Counted from the first letter of the stretch, positions 46,701-55,043 are shown. The stretch: 64,000 bases of DNA from JBBSDP01 sp038240605 (GCA_038240605.1 JBBSDP010000022.1:1-64000), one strand, 5' to 3'. Made by a program: numbers and translations. The notes: generated by a model not told the origin, from the sequence alone.

Positions 46701-46931
46701 CTTGAGGAATTGTCCGTACTGATCGCCCGCCAGCTTGAAGAGGCTGCGCTGAAACAGGCCGTTGGCCGCCATCAGCTTCTTGGTGGCAGCATCGACCGGT
46801 TGCCCGGCGGCGACGCTCGCAGGCTCGTCGGCGGCGGCGCGTGCACTCGATGCGATGGGAAGCGCGACGACCGAAAATCCAAGCAGGGAACGAAAACAAA
46901 CCAGCCGCCAATCCATTAGCTCGCGATGCAT
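43764..46931 (-). CDS. Exported TPR-repeat protein (1055 residues), first gene of the ExbBD operon
   Basis: ATG with GGAGG 5 bases upstream. The signal peptide is VCFRSLLGFSVVALPIASSA. Almost the whole mature chain is TPR-type helical pairs (YGQFLKENPDHPEATAARYA, RYPKSPQLPEALYREAFCLH, KYPKDSFAYRAQFGVGWALE), in the BamD/YbgF/Tol-Pal-associated style with a repeating YPKS turn. The exact repeat number needs a profile search; it is well over 20 helical pairs. It probably scaffolds partners in the periplasm for the ExbB/ExbD motor 54 bases downstream. Confidence 0.88.
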   Translation of the reverse strand: MHRELMDWRLVCFRSLLGFSVVALPIASSARAAADEPASVAAGQPVDAATKKLMAANGLFQRSLFKLAGDQYGQFLKENPDHPEATAARYALAICHYRLGEFQPAITQLRQVLTDAKFDQRDEALALLGYCELSDKQYDAALKDLAELAEKYPKSKQAEQGALYRAQTLYLAGKPKEAADACTAFLQQYPKSEQGATAVYFLALSQKQNGQNAEAVQSLEKLVKDYPNSRYQLDAELLAGQALEAQGKFAEAAERYRQMVATAPETRKADALYSLGLALYKGGKYEASLQPLGSVVKDFPTSAYAKPAKLQLGLAALAAGKTADARSTLAEVVKDDPSRAAEAQYGLAQCDITDKKFDAARATLDALAKTQPPPANLSQVLLDRAVCLMELTKFDDAAREFEALATRYPKSPQLPEALYREAFCLHKLSKYDASHAVCEQFAKLSAAPGDLGAPVAELDAENLFLLVKYPEAEKAFDALAASTKDETRQLRFKLRAGQCEYFAGNYPRAVERLQPLAADPRVAQADDLQPAIFLLGDAQLQQGKNTEAAAALKQFVTAAKGDKREAQFKLGLAQMRGGDAAGAQVTLTALAQSPAADSPWVQRGLFELGQLQYKAGQGDAARASLGKALAAKPPAEVAAPASYLLGWVDYDAKKYPQAAATWGEMAQTYAAHPLAADAAFQQGVALKEAGSADPALTALQRFTAAHPESPNAIKARQLAASILASQGKGEESAKMLAELAKDPKASDTVLYDLAWAQRGQKDNAAAAETYRRLIKNHADSKLAPAVRTELAELLYADKKYEESTPLLEAVVADTSADAKIQSAAAYRLAWCYQKLNKSDKAAVAFGDFAARHPDDELAPSAMLQAGLAAADAGTMDVAEKTLADLLARHPDHKDAPVAMLKLAEVQAAQNRFDASLATDQQFLQKYPKDSFAYRAQFGVGWALENLKKYDDARGAYQKVIASTNGETAARAQFQTGETYLAEQKFEQAIPALLAVEDVYAYPKWSARALFEAGRAFEQLKQLDQAKQQYTQLVTKYKDAPEAGLAQDRLKTIKGS

Positions 46932-47022
46932 GCGACCTCCAAGGGACGGCGCCGGCTCCGTTCACCACTGCCCGTCTACACCAAACAACACGACTGCCCA
47001 GCCCGCCCGCGATCCCGCGATA

Positions 47023-47050
47023 TGTGTAGTTACCCCGTGGTGGGAGTCAA
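47023..47050 (-). promoter_or_regulatory. Candidate sigma-70-type promoter for the TPR-exbB-exbD operon
   Basis: On the minus strand TTGACT (47050-47045) is followed after 16 bases by TACACA (47028-47023), about 90 bases before the TPR start at 46931. The match is good for the -35 box and fair for the -10 box. Confidence 0.4.
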
Positions 47051-47149
47051 GTTGAACGCCGGTTAATCCTAATATAACCGCCAAGGTGACACGCTCGCGG
47101 GGTTTTGCGCCTTATTTGTTTGTTGTGGTGTGGGCGCCGTTTCTCACAC

Positions 47150-47170
47150 CACGGGCACACCTCGCCCGTG
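47150..47170 (-). repeat. Reduced REP-like hairpin after the HEAT gene (copy 3)
   Basis: CACGGGC (47150-47156) and GCCCGTG (47164-47170) form a stem two bases beyond the HEAT-repeat stop. The core matches the larger palindromes at 30672 and 59218. It may double as a transcript end, although no T-tract follows. Confidence 0.55.
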
Positions 47171-47172
47171 CA

Positions 47173-49380
47173 TTACTCGCCGCCCAGGCGTTCCTGCACC
47201 TGTTTCCGCGTCGCGGTCAGGTGATCCCGATAGCGCTCGTCGAGCGACGGCTTGATCTTCGTCGCTTCGCTGATCAGCGCCAGCGCGTCCTTCAGCTCCG
47301 CCGTGTCTCCCTTTCGGTCGCCATCGGTGTAAAGGCGGTCGGCCTCGTTGCTGATCTTCGAGCCCATCGTCTCCTGCTGGGCGCGGTTGGCGGCGATCTC
47401 CTCGCTGGCGAACGTACAGGCCTGCTTGAACTGCTTGCTCTGGAGATGCGCGTCCATGAGTTGTCCGACGAGCTGCTCGGTGACGGAACTCTCCGCCCCC
47501 TTCGCCTTCCAGTAATCCAGCGCGGCGCGAAAGTTCACGGCCGCCTGATCGGGCCGGCCGAGCTTCATATAAGTGTCGCCGGTCGCCTGCTGGGACAACG
47601 CGAGCGGCTCGAGGTCCTTGTCCTGGAGGAGCTTTGCGTTGAGCGCGAGCTGCACTTCGATGCGGCGCTGGGGGTCGCTGATCAGGCGTTGCGACCAGTC
47701 GAAGAGTTGTTGCTTGGGCGCGCCGGGCAACAGGCTCTTGAAGACGACCCACGCCCGCTGGCGGACCTCGGCATTTTGCTCCTCGGGGCGAGGGCCGAAA
47801 TAGCGGTATAGGTTATCCGCGGCCTCGCCGAACGTCGCGGTCTTCCCGAGCGCGTCGATCGCATCGAGCCGTACCGCGGGAGACGGCTCTTCGGGAAGCC
47901 AGCGGATGATGGTTTCGACGGCATGGGGATCACCCAGGTCGCCCAGGGCGCGCAACACGGCGCTGCGCGTACGCTCGCTCTGATCCCGGTCGAGCAGTTT
48001 CGTGAGCGAGAGGAGGAGCGTCGGATCGCGCAGGGGCCCGATCGCCTCGATCGCGGCCGCGGTCAGGTCGCCCGCGCCCTGCTCCTGGCCCCCGCGCTGC
48101 ACCAGCTCCCACAGCTCCTGGGCGATTTCGTGAGCCAGGCGCGGGTCGGCGGCGTACATCAACTTGCCCAGGGTCTTCAGTGATTCCGCCGCCGCGGTCG
48201 CGACGCGCAGCGATGGGTCATGGAGCAGACGCCGCAGCAGCGGCACCGACTGAAGCCCGCCAATTTGCGCGACGGCGCCGATCAGCGCCGTCTTAACGTC
48301 CGGGTCCTGCTCCTCAGCCAGCTGCACGAGCATCTCGTCAAGGGACCCACGAAAATTGATCGTTTTGAGCGTCCGAGCGACTTCCATGCGAACGCGCGCG
48401 TCGCTGTCACCCACCAGGTCCTTGAGCCGGTTCTCCGCCTGGGGCGGATAGGAGCCCGTGCCGATGAACGAATCGCGAACGAGGCGCGCCCCGACCAGCC
48501 GCACGTCGGCCGACGCGGCGTTCAGGTAACGCATGATCGCGGCGTTCTTTTCCTTGGCCGTGGGGGCGGTCTGGTACTGTTCGCCGAGGATCGTCTCCAG
48601 CTCGGCGTTGAGCCGATTGTACCGCTGCTCGGCCGCTTCCAGCCGTGTCGCGCGCCCTGGGTAGACCACCGCCTTCCAGGCCACATCACTCAGCCCGGCA
48701 TTGGCGGTAGACCACTGCCGCCAGCGTTGGGCATTGCGGCCGTTCTCGGAAAGGCCCGTCATCTCCACCAGGGCGTCGCCCGCGGCGTTTTGGATGGAAG
48801 GTCCGCCCCGCGCCTCGTCGGTGAGAAGGTCGAGGAGAGTCTGCGCCACGTTTCGGTCAACGATCGAACCCAGGGCATGGATGACTGCTAGCCGGGCCGG
48901 CACGGGCTGGCGGGTATCGCGGGCAAAGGCGATCAATCGCGTGCGCACCGCTTCGTCGCCGCCAAACCGCGCCAGCGCGCGAGCGGCGGCCTCGTGCAGG
49001 TTTGGGTCGGAGCCCAGCGCCCCCAGGAGCGGCTGGATAAAGGCGGGATCGGGCCTGGGGTCGTCGGCAAGCGTGCGGGCAACCGCCAGCGCGGGGTCAT
49101 GCCCGCCATCCCGCAGGGCATGCATCAACACGTCACGCGCTTCGGGGGAGGTCCGGGCGGCCAGACGCCGGGCGGCTTCATCGCGTTGTGGTTGAGTCGA
49201 GGAACGCCCGCCGAGCTGGATCGCGAGGCGCTCCAGATCCCGGAGAACTGCCTGCTCCGGGGTCAAGGTGGTGAGCGGCGCAGTCGTCGGCGCGGTCGCC
49301 TGGCCCAGAGCGCGAACGGGCACGGCCACGGTCGCGGCCAAGGCCACGACCGTCAGCACTGACCATCGCGTTACGCTCAT
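47173..49380 (-). CDS. Exported HEAT-repeat protein with C-terminal TPR-like region
   Basis: 735 residues from the ATG at 49380 (AGGGCG upstream). The signal peptide is WSVLTVVALAATVAVPVRALG. HEAT-type repeats fill most of the chain (VLRDLERLAIQLGG, RLAVIHALGSIVDRNVAQTL, VLRALGDLGDPHAVETIIRW, AVRLDAIDALGK). From about 560 the pattern changes to TPR-like helices (QQATGDTYMKLGRPDQAAVN). It precedes the TPR operon by 241 bases on the same strand with its own end signal, so it is a neighbour and possible partner, not certainly co-transcribed. Confidence 0.85.
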   Translation of the reverse strand: MSVTRWSVLTVVALAATVAVPVRALGQATAPTTAPLTTLTPEQAVLRDLERLAIQLGGRSSTQPQRDEAARRLAARTSPEARDVLMHALRDGGHDPALAVARTLADDPRPDPAFIQPLLGALGSDPNLHEAAARALARFGGDEAVRTRLIAFARDTRQPVPARLAVIHALGSIVDRNVAQTLLDLLTDEARGGPSIQNAAGDALVEMTGLSENGRNAQRWRQWSTANAGLSDVAWKAVVYPGRATRLEAAEQRYNRLNAELETILGEQYQTAPTAKEKNAAIMRYLNAASADVRLVGARLVRDSFIGTGSYPPQAENRLKDLVGDSDARVRMEVARTLKTINFRGSLDEMLVQLAEEQDPDVKTALIGAVAQIGGLQSVPLLRRLLHDPSLRVATAAAESLKTLGKLMYAADPRLAHEIAQELWELVQRGGQEQGAGDLTAAAIEAIGPLRDPTLLLSLTKLLDRDQSERTRSAVLRALGDLGDPHAVETIIRWLPEEPSPAVRLDAIDALGKTATFGEAADNLYRYFGPRPEEQNAEVRQRAWVVFKSLLPGAPKQQLFDWSQRLISDPQRRIEVQLALNAKLLQDKDLEPLALSQQATGDTYMKLGRPDQAAVNFRAALDYWKAKGAESSVTEQLVGQLMDAHLQSKQFKQACTFASEEIAANRAQQETMGSKISNEADRLYTDGDRKGDTAELKDALALISEATKIKPSLDERYRDHLTATRKQVQERLGGE

Positions 49381-49713
49381 CCAACGCCCTGTGGCCACCG
49401 TCGATACCCATTCCTTAGACAGAAGCGTGTATCACGCGCAACCGGACGACATGACGTGGGGCGGGCGTATTGACCTCCGTCTGGCCATCCCTGCCCAACG
49501 TCCCTGCTCCGGCGCGCAGTTCGTACGATCCCGAGACGGGTCGCCGTCGCGACCGGAAAGGTAACGTATTTCATCGCGTGGAAAAAGTGCCTACGACGAC
49601 ACGCTTTACGATCCCGCGCGGTCGCGCGATGCGCCGGCGAGTTTCCACCGCCCTCAAGGCGAACGCCGCCCGCTTTCTGATATAACTCGACGCCAAATTA
49701 CCAAAGGAGGCGC
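49381..49713. other. Intergenic region, no gene recognised
   Basis: The 333-base gap between the divergent HEAT and zinc-ribbon genes holds only short open frames without motifs. GATATAACT near 49678 is a possible -10 box for the rightward gene; no matching -35 box was found. Confidence 0.3.
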
Positions 49714-50133
49714 ATGTCCGAACCCAATCAGATCACTTGCCCGCGATGCGGTCAGAACTATGGCGTGCAACCTGAGCAGTGGCCGCAGTACGTTGGCCGC
49801 GCGATTCCCTGCACCCACTGCGGTATGACGTTCGCGGTTTCCGCGCCGGGCGTCGCGGCCGCTTCGCCACCGCCGGTCGCTTCGTACCAGGCGGCGGCTG
49901 GCTACGGCGCGTATGCCGGACCTCCCGCTAAAGCGAGCGGGTTCGCGATCGCCAGCCTGGTGATGGGTCTCTCCGTCTTGATGTACGAGCCCCTCGCGAA
50001 CCACCGCAGTGATGGCTCGAATTTCCTCTTCGGCGATGGGCAGGTGGAATTCGTGCCGCGCGTGAAGGCGACGAAGATGCTCGTCGAGCTTCAGTCGGGC
50101 ACCAATCCGCCACCCGCGTTCAGCCATTTCTGA
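49714..50133 (+). CDS. Zinc-ribbon protein ending in a DGSNFLFGDG-type tail, probably internally deleted
   Basis: 139 residues. ATG with AAAGGAGG 5 bases upstream. The N-terminus is an MJ0042-type zinc ribbon (CPRCGQNYG...CTHCGMTF). A Pro/Ala/Tyr spacer is followed by the first turn of a membrane helix (GFAIASLVMGLSVL), as in proteins with DUF4190. It then jumps to YEPLANHRSDGSNFLFGDGQ, a tail that in planctomycetes closes longer proteins (H-X9-DG-like). The helix is cut short and the region between is missing, so an internal in-frame deletion is likely. Function is unknown. It lies 16 bases before the rhomboid gene. Confidence 0.6.
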   Translation: MSEPNQITCPRCGQNYGVQPEQWPQYVGRAIPCTHCGMTFAVSAPGVAAASPPPVASYQAAAGYGAYAGPPAKASGFAIASLVMGLSVLMYEPLANHRSDGSNFLFGDGQVEFVPRVKATKMLVELQSGTNPPPAFSHF

Positions 50134-50149
50134 GCGACTTGGGCCGGCC

Positions 50150-50890
50150 ATGGCGATCCCATTGCGACAAACCCGATCGTCGAGCGCGTCATCCGATGGA
50201 GGGCCGGGATGGCCGCAATCGATGCGATGGTGGTCGGTCACGCAATGGTTGATCGCGGTCAACATCGTGATCTATCTGGCGGACCTGCTGTCCGGCGGAA
50301 GGATCACTGCGGCCGGGGCGTTTTCCGCGGAGTACGGGATATATCATTTGCAGATATGGCGTTTCTTCACTTATGCGTTCATTCACGCTGACGCGTATCA
50401 CATCCTGTTCAACCTGTGCGCGCTGTGGATCTTTGGACCGCCCGTCGAACTACGGCTGCGCGGCCGCGGGTTCCTCTGCTTCTATCTTCTCAGCGGGCTG
50501 GGAGGCGTGATCGGCTACCTGCTACTGTGGCGGCTCGACATCCTGCACACGGAGCGGACGACGCAACTGGTGGGCGCATCGGCCTGCATATATGGCTGCA
50601 TGGTCGGCGCGGCGACCGTGGCGCCTGGGCAGCTCATCCGGTTTCTCTTCCCGCCGATCTCGGTGCGCATGCGAACGCTGGCGTGGATCTGCATCGGACT
50701 CACGCTCGTGGCGATCGCGACCCGCGGACGCAATGCCGGCGGAGAAGCGGCGCACCTCGGCGGCGCGGCGGCCGGGTTCGTGCTGATCCGCAACATCGGC
50801 TGGTTTGGCGTGCTGAGCCTGGGACGGCGCCCGCATCGCTTCTGGCGTCCTGGCGACCCGGCAAGCAATTTTTTCCGGAACGATGTCTGA
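50150..50890 (+). CDS. Rhomboid family intramembrane serine protease
   Basis: 246 residues with about six transmembrane helices. The catalytic set is complete: GASA with Ser144 (LVGASACIYG), His202 (GGEAAHLGGAAAGF) and the oxyanion-side HxxxN (His84, Asn88 in HILFNLCALWIFG). The enzyme cleaves membrane-embedded substrates near their outer ends. Substrates are unknown. It closely follows the zinc-ribbon gene and may be co-transcribed. Confidence 0.9.
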   Translation: MAIPLRQTRSSSASSDGGPGWPQSMRWWSVTQWLIAVNIVIYLADLLSGGRITAAGAFSAEYGIYHLQIWRFFTYAFIHADAYHILFNLCALWIFGPPVELRLRGRGFLCFYLLSGLGGVIGYLLLWRLDILHTERTTQLVGASACIYGCMVGAATVAPGQLIRFLFPPISVRMRTLAWICIGLTLVAIATRGRNAGGEAAHLGGAAAGFVLIRNIGWFGVLSLGRRPHRFWRPGDPASNFFRNDV

Positions 50891-51006
50891 GCGTTGTCCG
50901 CGGGCGCGGCAGTTTGCCCGTCTGTTCGATTTCTCCAGGGTTCTGTGATTTGCCGTGTGCCGGCACGTAGGATCAACGTCACTCATCCCGCGATCGGAGG
51001 AAATGT

Positions 51007-52266
51007 TTGGCCAGGCCCAGGCGCCGCCGGGTGGAGCGGCCGCACATCGCGTTGATCGTCGAGACCTCGCTGGCGTCGGGACGGGAGATCCTGCGCGGTG
51101 TGGCGCGATACGTGCGCGAGCACGGTCACTGGTCCACCTTCTACGAGCCGCGAAGCCTTGAGGAATCGGCGCCGGGATGGCTGCGGCGCTGGGACGGCGA
51201 CGGGATCATCGCGCGGCTTCAAAACGAGGCCATCGCCGAATCGGTGTTGCAGGCGAAGGTGCCGGTCGTCGACGTGCTTGGCGTCGTCCGCCACAGACAC
51301 GTTCCCCTCGTCCATACCGATGACGCGGCGGTGGCGGCCCTCGCGGCCGATCACCTGCTCGACCGCGGCTTTCGACGCTTCGCCTTCTTCGGCCTCGCTG
51401 GAGAGAACTGGTCGAACGCCCGGCGTGAGGCGTTCACGAAAAAGGTCGGCGACGCGGGATGTCCGTGCGACGTTTACGAGACGCCGCGCGAGGTCCATCA
51501 CACGAAAAACTGGGAAGATTATGCCGACGATCTGGCCCGCTGGATCCGCGGCCTTGCCAAGCCGGTAGGGCTGATGGTCTGCTCCGACCAGTGCGGGCCG
51601 GTGGTGATGGAAGCGTGTCGACGAGGCGGGGCCGGGGTTCCTGACGAAGTCGCGGTCATCGGCGTCGACAACGACGAACCCCTCTGCGAGGTCGCCGACC
51701 CCAACATGTCCAGCGTCTGGCCGGATCATTTCCGGGTGGGGTATGAAGCGGCGGCGTTGCTGGACCGGCTGATGAACCGCGAGCGGAAACCGACGGCCCC
51801 GATCTACCTGCCGCCGCGCGGCGTGGTCACGCGACGTTCCACCGAAGTGCTGGCGATCGACGATCCCGACATCGCCAGCGCCGTGCGCTTCATCCGACAA
51901 AACGCATGCGATGGCGTCACGATCGACCGCGTCGCCGCCTCCGTTTCGCTCTCCCGCTCCGTGCTCCAGCGACGGTTCAAGGCGATCGTGGGACGAACGC
52001 TGCACGAGGAGATCCTTCGCGTGCGCCTCAACCGCGCCAAGGAGCTGCTCACCGAGAGCGACGTTCCCATCGGCGCGGTCGCCGAACGGGCAGGATTCAA
52101 ACACCAGGAATACCTCGGGGTCGTCTTCCGCCAGCACGTCGGGCAAACCCCCGCCCGCTTCCGCCGGGATCACCTGAGGCTGGGCGCATCGGCGCCGCTC
52201 ACGCTGGGTCGTTCCCAATCTTCGACCCTCAATCCATCCGCTCCCGGGGCCAGCGTTATCCGCTGA
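51007..52266 (+). CDS. XylR-type regulator: LacI-like sensor plus AraC helix-turn-helix
   Basis: 419 residues. TTG start with GGAGGA 6 bases upstream; an ATG at 51003 is out of frame. Residues about 10-290 form a periplasmic-binding/LacI-like ligand domain (PHIALIVETSLASGREILRG, AVIGVDNDEPLCEVADPNMS). Residues about 300-395 form an AraC-type double helix-turn-helix (VTIDRVAASVSLSRSVLQRR, VAERAGFKHQEYLGVVFRQH). This is the layout of E. coli XylR. It probably senses a sugar and activates the downstream GH127 operon, whose leader has paired repeats. Confidence 0.85.
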   Translation: MARPRRRRVERPHIALIVETSLASGREILRGVARYVREHGHWSTFYEPRSLEESAPGWLRRWDGDGIIARLQNEAIAESVLQAKVPVVDVLGVVRHRHVPLVHTDDAAVAALAADHLLDRGFRRFAFFGLAGENWSNARREAFTKKVGDAGCPCDVYETPREVHHTKNWEDYADDLARWIRGLAKPVGLMVCSDQCGPVVMEACRRGGAGVPDEVAVIGVDNDEPLCEVADPNMSSVWPDHFRVGYEAAALLDRLMNRERKPTAPIYLPPRGVVTRRSTEVLAIDDPDIASAVRFIRQNACDGVTIDRVAASVSLSRSVLQRRFKAIVGRTLHEEILRVRLNRAKELLTESDVPIGAVAERAGFKHQEYLGVVFRQHVGQTPARFRRDHLRLGASAPLTLGRSQSSTLNPSAPGASVIR

Positions 52267-52271
52267 CTCAT

Positions 52272-52351
52272 TTTCTACAAACTTCTACCGAATACTCCTT
52301 CACGCCGAAAGAAATTGCAGGTCAGCCATAACCCTGACCCAATTTCTACAA
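52272..52351 (+). promoter_or_regulatory. Paired TTTCTACAA direct repeats upstream of the GH127 gene
   Basis: TTTCTACAA occurs at 52272-52280 and 52343-52351, 71 bases apart (near seven helical turns), with a weaker ACTTCTACC beside the first copy. The second copy sits in a small palindrome (TTTCTACAAGAAA). Direct repeats on one face fit an AraC/XylR-type activator, and such a gene ends 6 bases upstream. No clear promoter box pair was seen. Confidence 0.4.
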
Positions 52352-52431
52352 GAAATGACCAGAATCCTCCTAGTCGATTCCTATGAACATCCATAGATTG
52401 ATTGCGCGGCGCCATAGGGATTTCGCGCTTG

Positions 52432-54945
52432 ATGACTCGCGGACACATTTTTCGATTTGCTCGATGCCTGGCGCCCTGCCTACTGGGTGGCTTGAGCCTT
52501 GGGGTTGCGCGAGCGGCTGACCCACTCACCATTGATGTGCAGTCCCAGTCTCGCCCTCCTATCGCCTCGAGCAATCGCTGGTACCCTTCTAACCGCGCGC
52601 CCCTGGTAACGCGGCCGTTCGCCCGCCTGACGGTGGGCAGCATTACGCCGAAAGGGTGGCTGCGCAAGCAGCTTGAGCTCGAAGCGGATGGCATGGCCGG
52701 TCATCTCGAGGAGCTCTCCCCCTGGTGCAAATTTGCAGGCAATGCCTGGACCGACCCGCAGGGCAAAGGGCATAGCGGCTGGGAAGAGCTTCCCTACTGG
52801 CTCAAGGGGTACGGGGACCTGGGCTACGTCCTGCGCGACGAGCGGATCACCCATGGCGCCAAGCGATGGATCGACGCCATCCTTGCCAGCCAGCGTCCCG
52901 ATGGCTTCTTTGGACCCGAGGCATTACGCACCGCGTTGGACGGCAAACCGGACACCTGGCCCCACAACCCGATCCTCTCCGCGATGCGAAGCTGGCAGGA
53001 GTTCAGCGGCGACGAGCGCGTCATCCCCTTTATGACACGCTGGTTCCGGTGGCAGAACGCCCTGCCCGCGGCCCAGTTGCGCGGCGGGTGGGGTGAGCTG
53101 CGCTACAGCGATTACCTCGACAGCGTCGTCTGGCTCTACAACCGCACCGGCGACGCCTGGCTGCTGGACCTGGCCCGAAAGATGCACGAGAACTCCGCCG
53201 ACTACACGCACGGCATTCCCAACTGGCACAACGTGAACATCGCTCAGGGATTTCGCGAGCCGGCGGAGTTCGGCGAGATCGCCAAGGACCCGAACTTCCT
53301 TGCCGCCACCGAACGCGACTACGCCACCGTCATGCAACTTTACGGACAGATGCCCGGTGGGGGATTTGCCGGCGACGAGAATTGCCGCCCCGCATTTCGC
53401 GACCCGCGGCAGGGGTTTGAAACCTGCGGTATCGTCGAGTTCATGCACAGCTTCGAAGATCTGGTGCGCATCAGTGGTAACCCGATCTGGGCCAATCGCG
53501 CCGAGGACCTGGCGTTCAATTCCCTGCCGGCGGCGCTGACGCCCGACCTCAAGGCCTTGCACTACCTGACGAGCCCCAACGCCGTGCAGCTCGACAAGGA
53601 GAACCATCATCCGGACATTGACGACAGCGGCACGATGATCTCGTACAGCCCCTACGAGGTGTACCGCTGCTGCCAGCACAATCACACGATGGGGTGGCCC
53701 TACTACGCCGAAGAGCTGTGGCTGGCGACGGCCGACAACGGACTCTGTGCCTCGCTCTACGCCGCGAGCGAGGTGGACGCCAAAGTCGGCGCGGACGGCG
53801 TGAAAGTGAAGCTCGTCGAGACGACGGACTATCCGTTCGAAGATTCAGTGGAGCTGAAGGTGGTGGCGGATCAGCCGGTCCGCTTCCCGATTTACCTTCG
53901 CGTGCCGGGCTGGTGCGAGAAGCCGACCGTGCAAGTCAACGGGAAGGACGTGACGGTAGCCGTAGATAAGGGCGGGTACATCGCCATCGACCGCGCCTGG
54001 TCGAACGAGGACCACATCACACTACGGCTCCCGATGAACGTCCGCGTCCGAACCTGGGAGCGGAACAAGAACGCCGTCTCCGTCAACTACGGCCCGTTGA
54101 CCTTCTCACTCGCGATTGGCCAGAAGTGGGATCGCTACGGCGGCAGCGATGCGTGGCCCGAGCATGAAGTGCACCCTACGACGCCGTGGAATTATGGACT
54201 GGTACTGGAGCCGGGCAACCCGGCGGCATCGTTTCAGGTGATCCGTAAGCGGGTCGTGGGAACGGAACAGCCATTTACACCTGAGCATGCGCCGATCGAG
54301 CTGAAAACAACCGCCCGGCGAATCCCCGGTTGGACGATCGACAAGCTCGGCATGGTGGGCACGCTTCAGCCAAGCCCGATACGGTCGAGTGAGCCAACCG
54401 AGCAGATCACGCTGATCCCGATGGGCGCAGCGCGACTCCGTATCTCGGCATTCCCGACGATCGGTTCCGGGCCCAACTCGACCGACTGGGCCGCGCCCGC
54501 CGCCGCACCCGTTCAGGCCAGCGCATCTCATGTGTTTGAGAGCGACAGCGTCGATGCCCTGAATGACGGCATTTTGCCAGCGAGTTCCGGGGATCAGACC
54601 GTTCCCCGCTTCACCTGGTGGGATCACAAGGGGGGCGTCGAGTGGGTTCAGTACGATTTCAAATCACCGCGGAACCTGAGCGGTGTCGAGGTCTACTGGC
54701 TCGACGATACCGGCAAAGGCGAGTGCCGCGTCCCGCAGTCGTGGCGACTGCTGTATCGCGACGGCGGAGAATGGAAGCCGGTCGCGAATCTTTCAGGACT
54801 CGGGGGGATCACGCTCGACCAATTCAACCGGGCGCTCTTTAAGCCCGTGCAAACCACGTCCCTGCGCCTCGAGGCCCAACTTCAGCCCGGATTCTCCGGC
54901 GGGATCCTCGAGTGGCGCGTTCTTGAGGCCGAGGTGAAGCCATGA
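52432..54945 (+). CDS. GH127-type beta-L-arabinofuranosidase-like enzyme (DUF1680)
   Basis: 837 residues from the ATG at 52432 (AGGGA upstream); a TTG at 52402 is less likely. Signal peptide up to GVARA. The (alpha/alpha)6 catalytic domain has the zinc/nucleophile set of the family: Glu330 and Cys332 in FETCGIVEF, and Cys413-Cys414 in YRCCQHN. These match the Glu-Cys-Cys-Cys cluster of HypBA1-like enzymes, where one Cys is the nucleophile. Beta-domains follow, and a C-terminal discoidin/F5-F8-like module (from about 690: FTWWDHKGGVEWVQYDF...DDTGKGECRVPQSWRLLY). It should release arabinofuranose or a similar sugar. Its stop overlaps the start of the prepilin stump. Confidence 0.85.
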   Translation: MTRGHIFRFARCLAPCLLGGLSLGVARAADPLTIDVQSQSRPPIASSNRWYPSNRAPLVTRPFARLTVGSITPKGWLRKQLELEADGMAGHLEELSPWCKFAGNAWTDPQGKGHSGWEELPYWLKGYGDLGYVLRDERITHGAKRWIDAILASQRPDGFFGPEALRTALDGKPDTWPHNPILSAMRSWQEFSGDERVIPFMTRWFRWQNALPAAQLRGGWGELRYSDYLDSVVWLYNRTGDAWLLDLARKMHENSADYTHGIPNWHNVNIAQGFREPAEFGEIAKDPNFLAATERDYATVMQLYGQMPGGGFAGDENCRPAFRDPRQGFETCGIVEFMHSFEDLVRISGNPIWANRAEDLAFNSLPAALTPDLKALHYLTSPNAVQLDKENHHPDIDDSGTMISYSPYEVYRCCQHNHTMGWPYYAEELWLATADNGLCASLYAASEVDAKVGADGVKVKLVETTDYPFEDSVELKVVADQPVRFPIYLRVPGWCEKPTVQVNGKDVTVAVDKGGYIAIDRAWSNEDHITLRLPMNVRVRTWERNKNAVSVNYGPLTFSLAIGQKWDRYGGSDAWPEHEVHPTTPWNYGLVLEPGNPAASFQVIRKRVVGTEQPFTPEHAPIELKTTARRIPGWTIDKLGMVGTLQPSPIRSSEPTEQITLIPMGAARLRISAFPTIGSGPNSTDWAAPAAAPVQASASHVFESDSVDALNDGILPASSGDQTVPRFTWWDHKGGVEWVQYDFKSPRNLSGVEVYWLDDTGKGECRVPQSWRLLYRDGGEWKPVANLSGLGGITLDQFNRALFKPVQTTSLRLEAQLQPGFSGGILEWRVLEAEVKP

Positions 54946-55043
54946 GTCGTCGTTCACGTCGCGGTTTCAGCTTGGTCGAGTTATTGGTTGTTATCAGTAT
55001 CATCAGGGTGCGACAAGCCGAAGTATCGATGAAGATAATGTAG
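54942..55043 (+). pseudogene. Prepilin-type leader stump (33 codons)
   Basis: ATG overlaps the GH127 stop (ATGA). The frame reads MSRRSRRGFSLVELLVVISI then IRVRQAEVSMKIM and stops at TAG directly before the ATG of the next gene. RRGFSLVELLVVISI is the class III signal of type IV pilin-like proteins (DUF1559 and kin), which are normally 200-350 residues. Homology ends after ISII, so nearly the whole body is deleted. The two overlaps mean the stump still couples translation between its neighbours. Confidence 0.8.
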
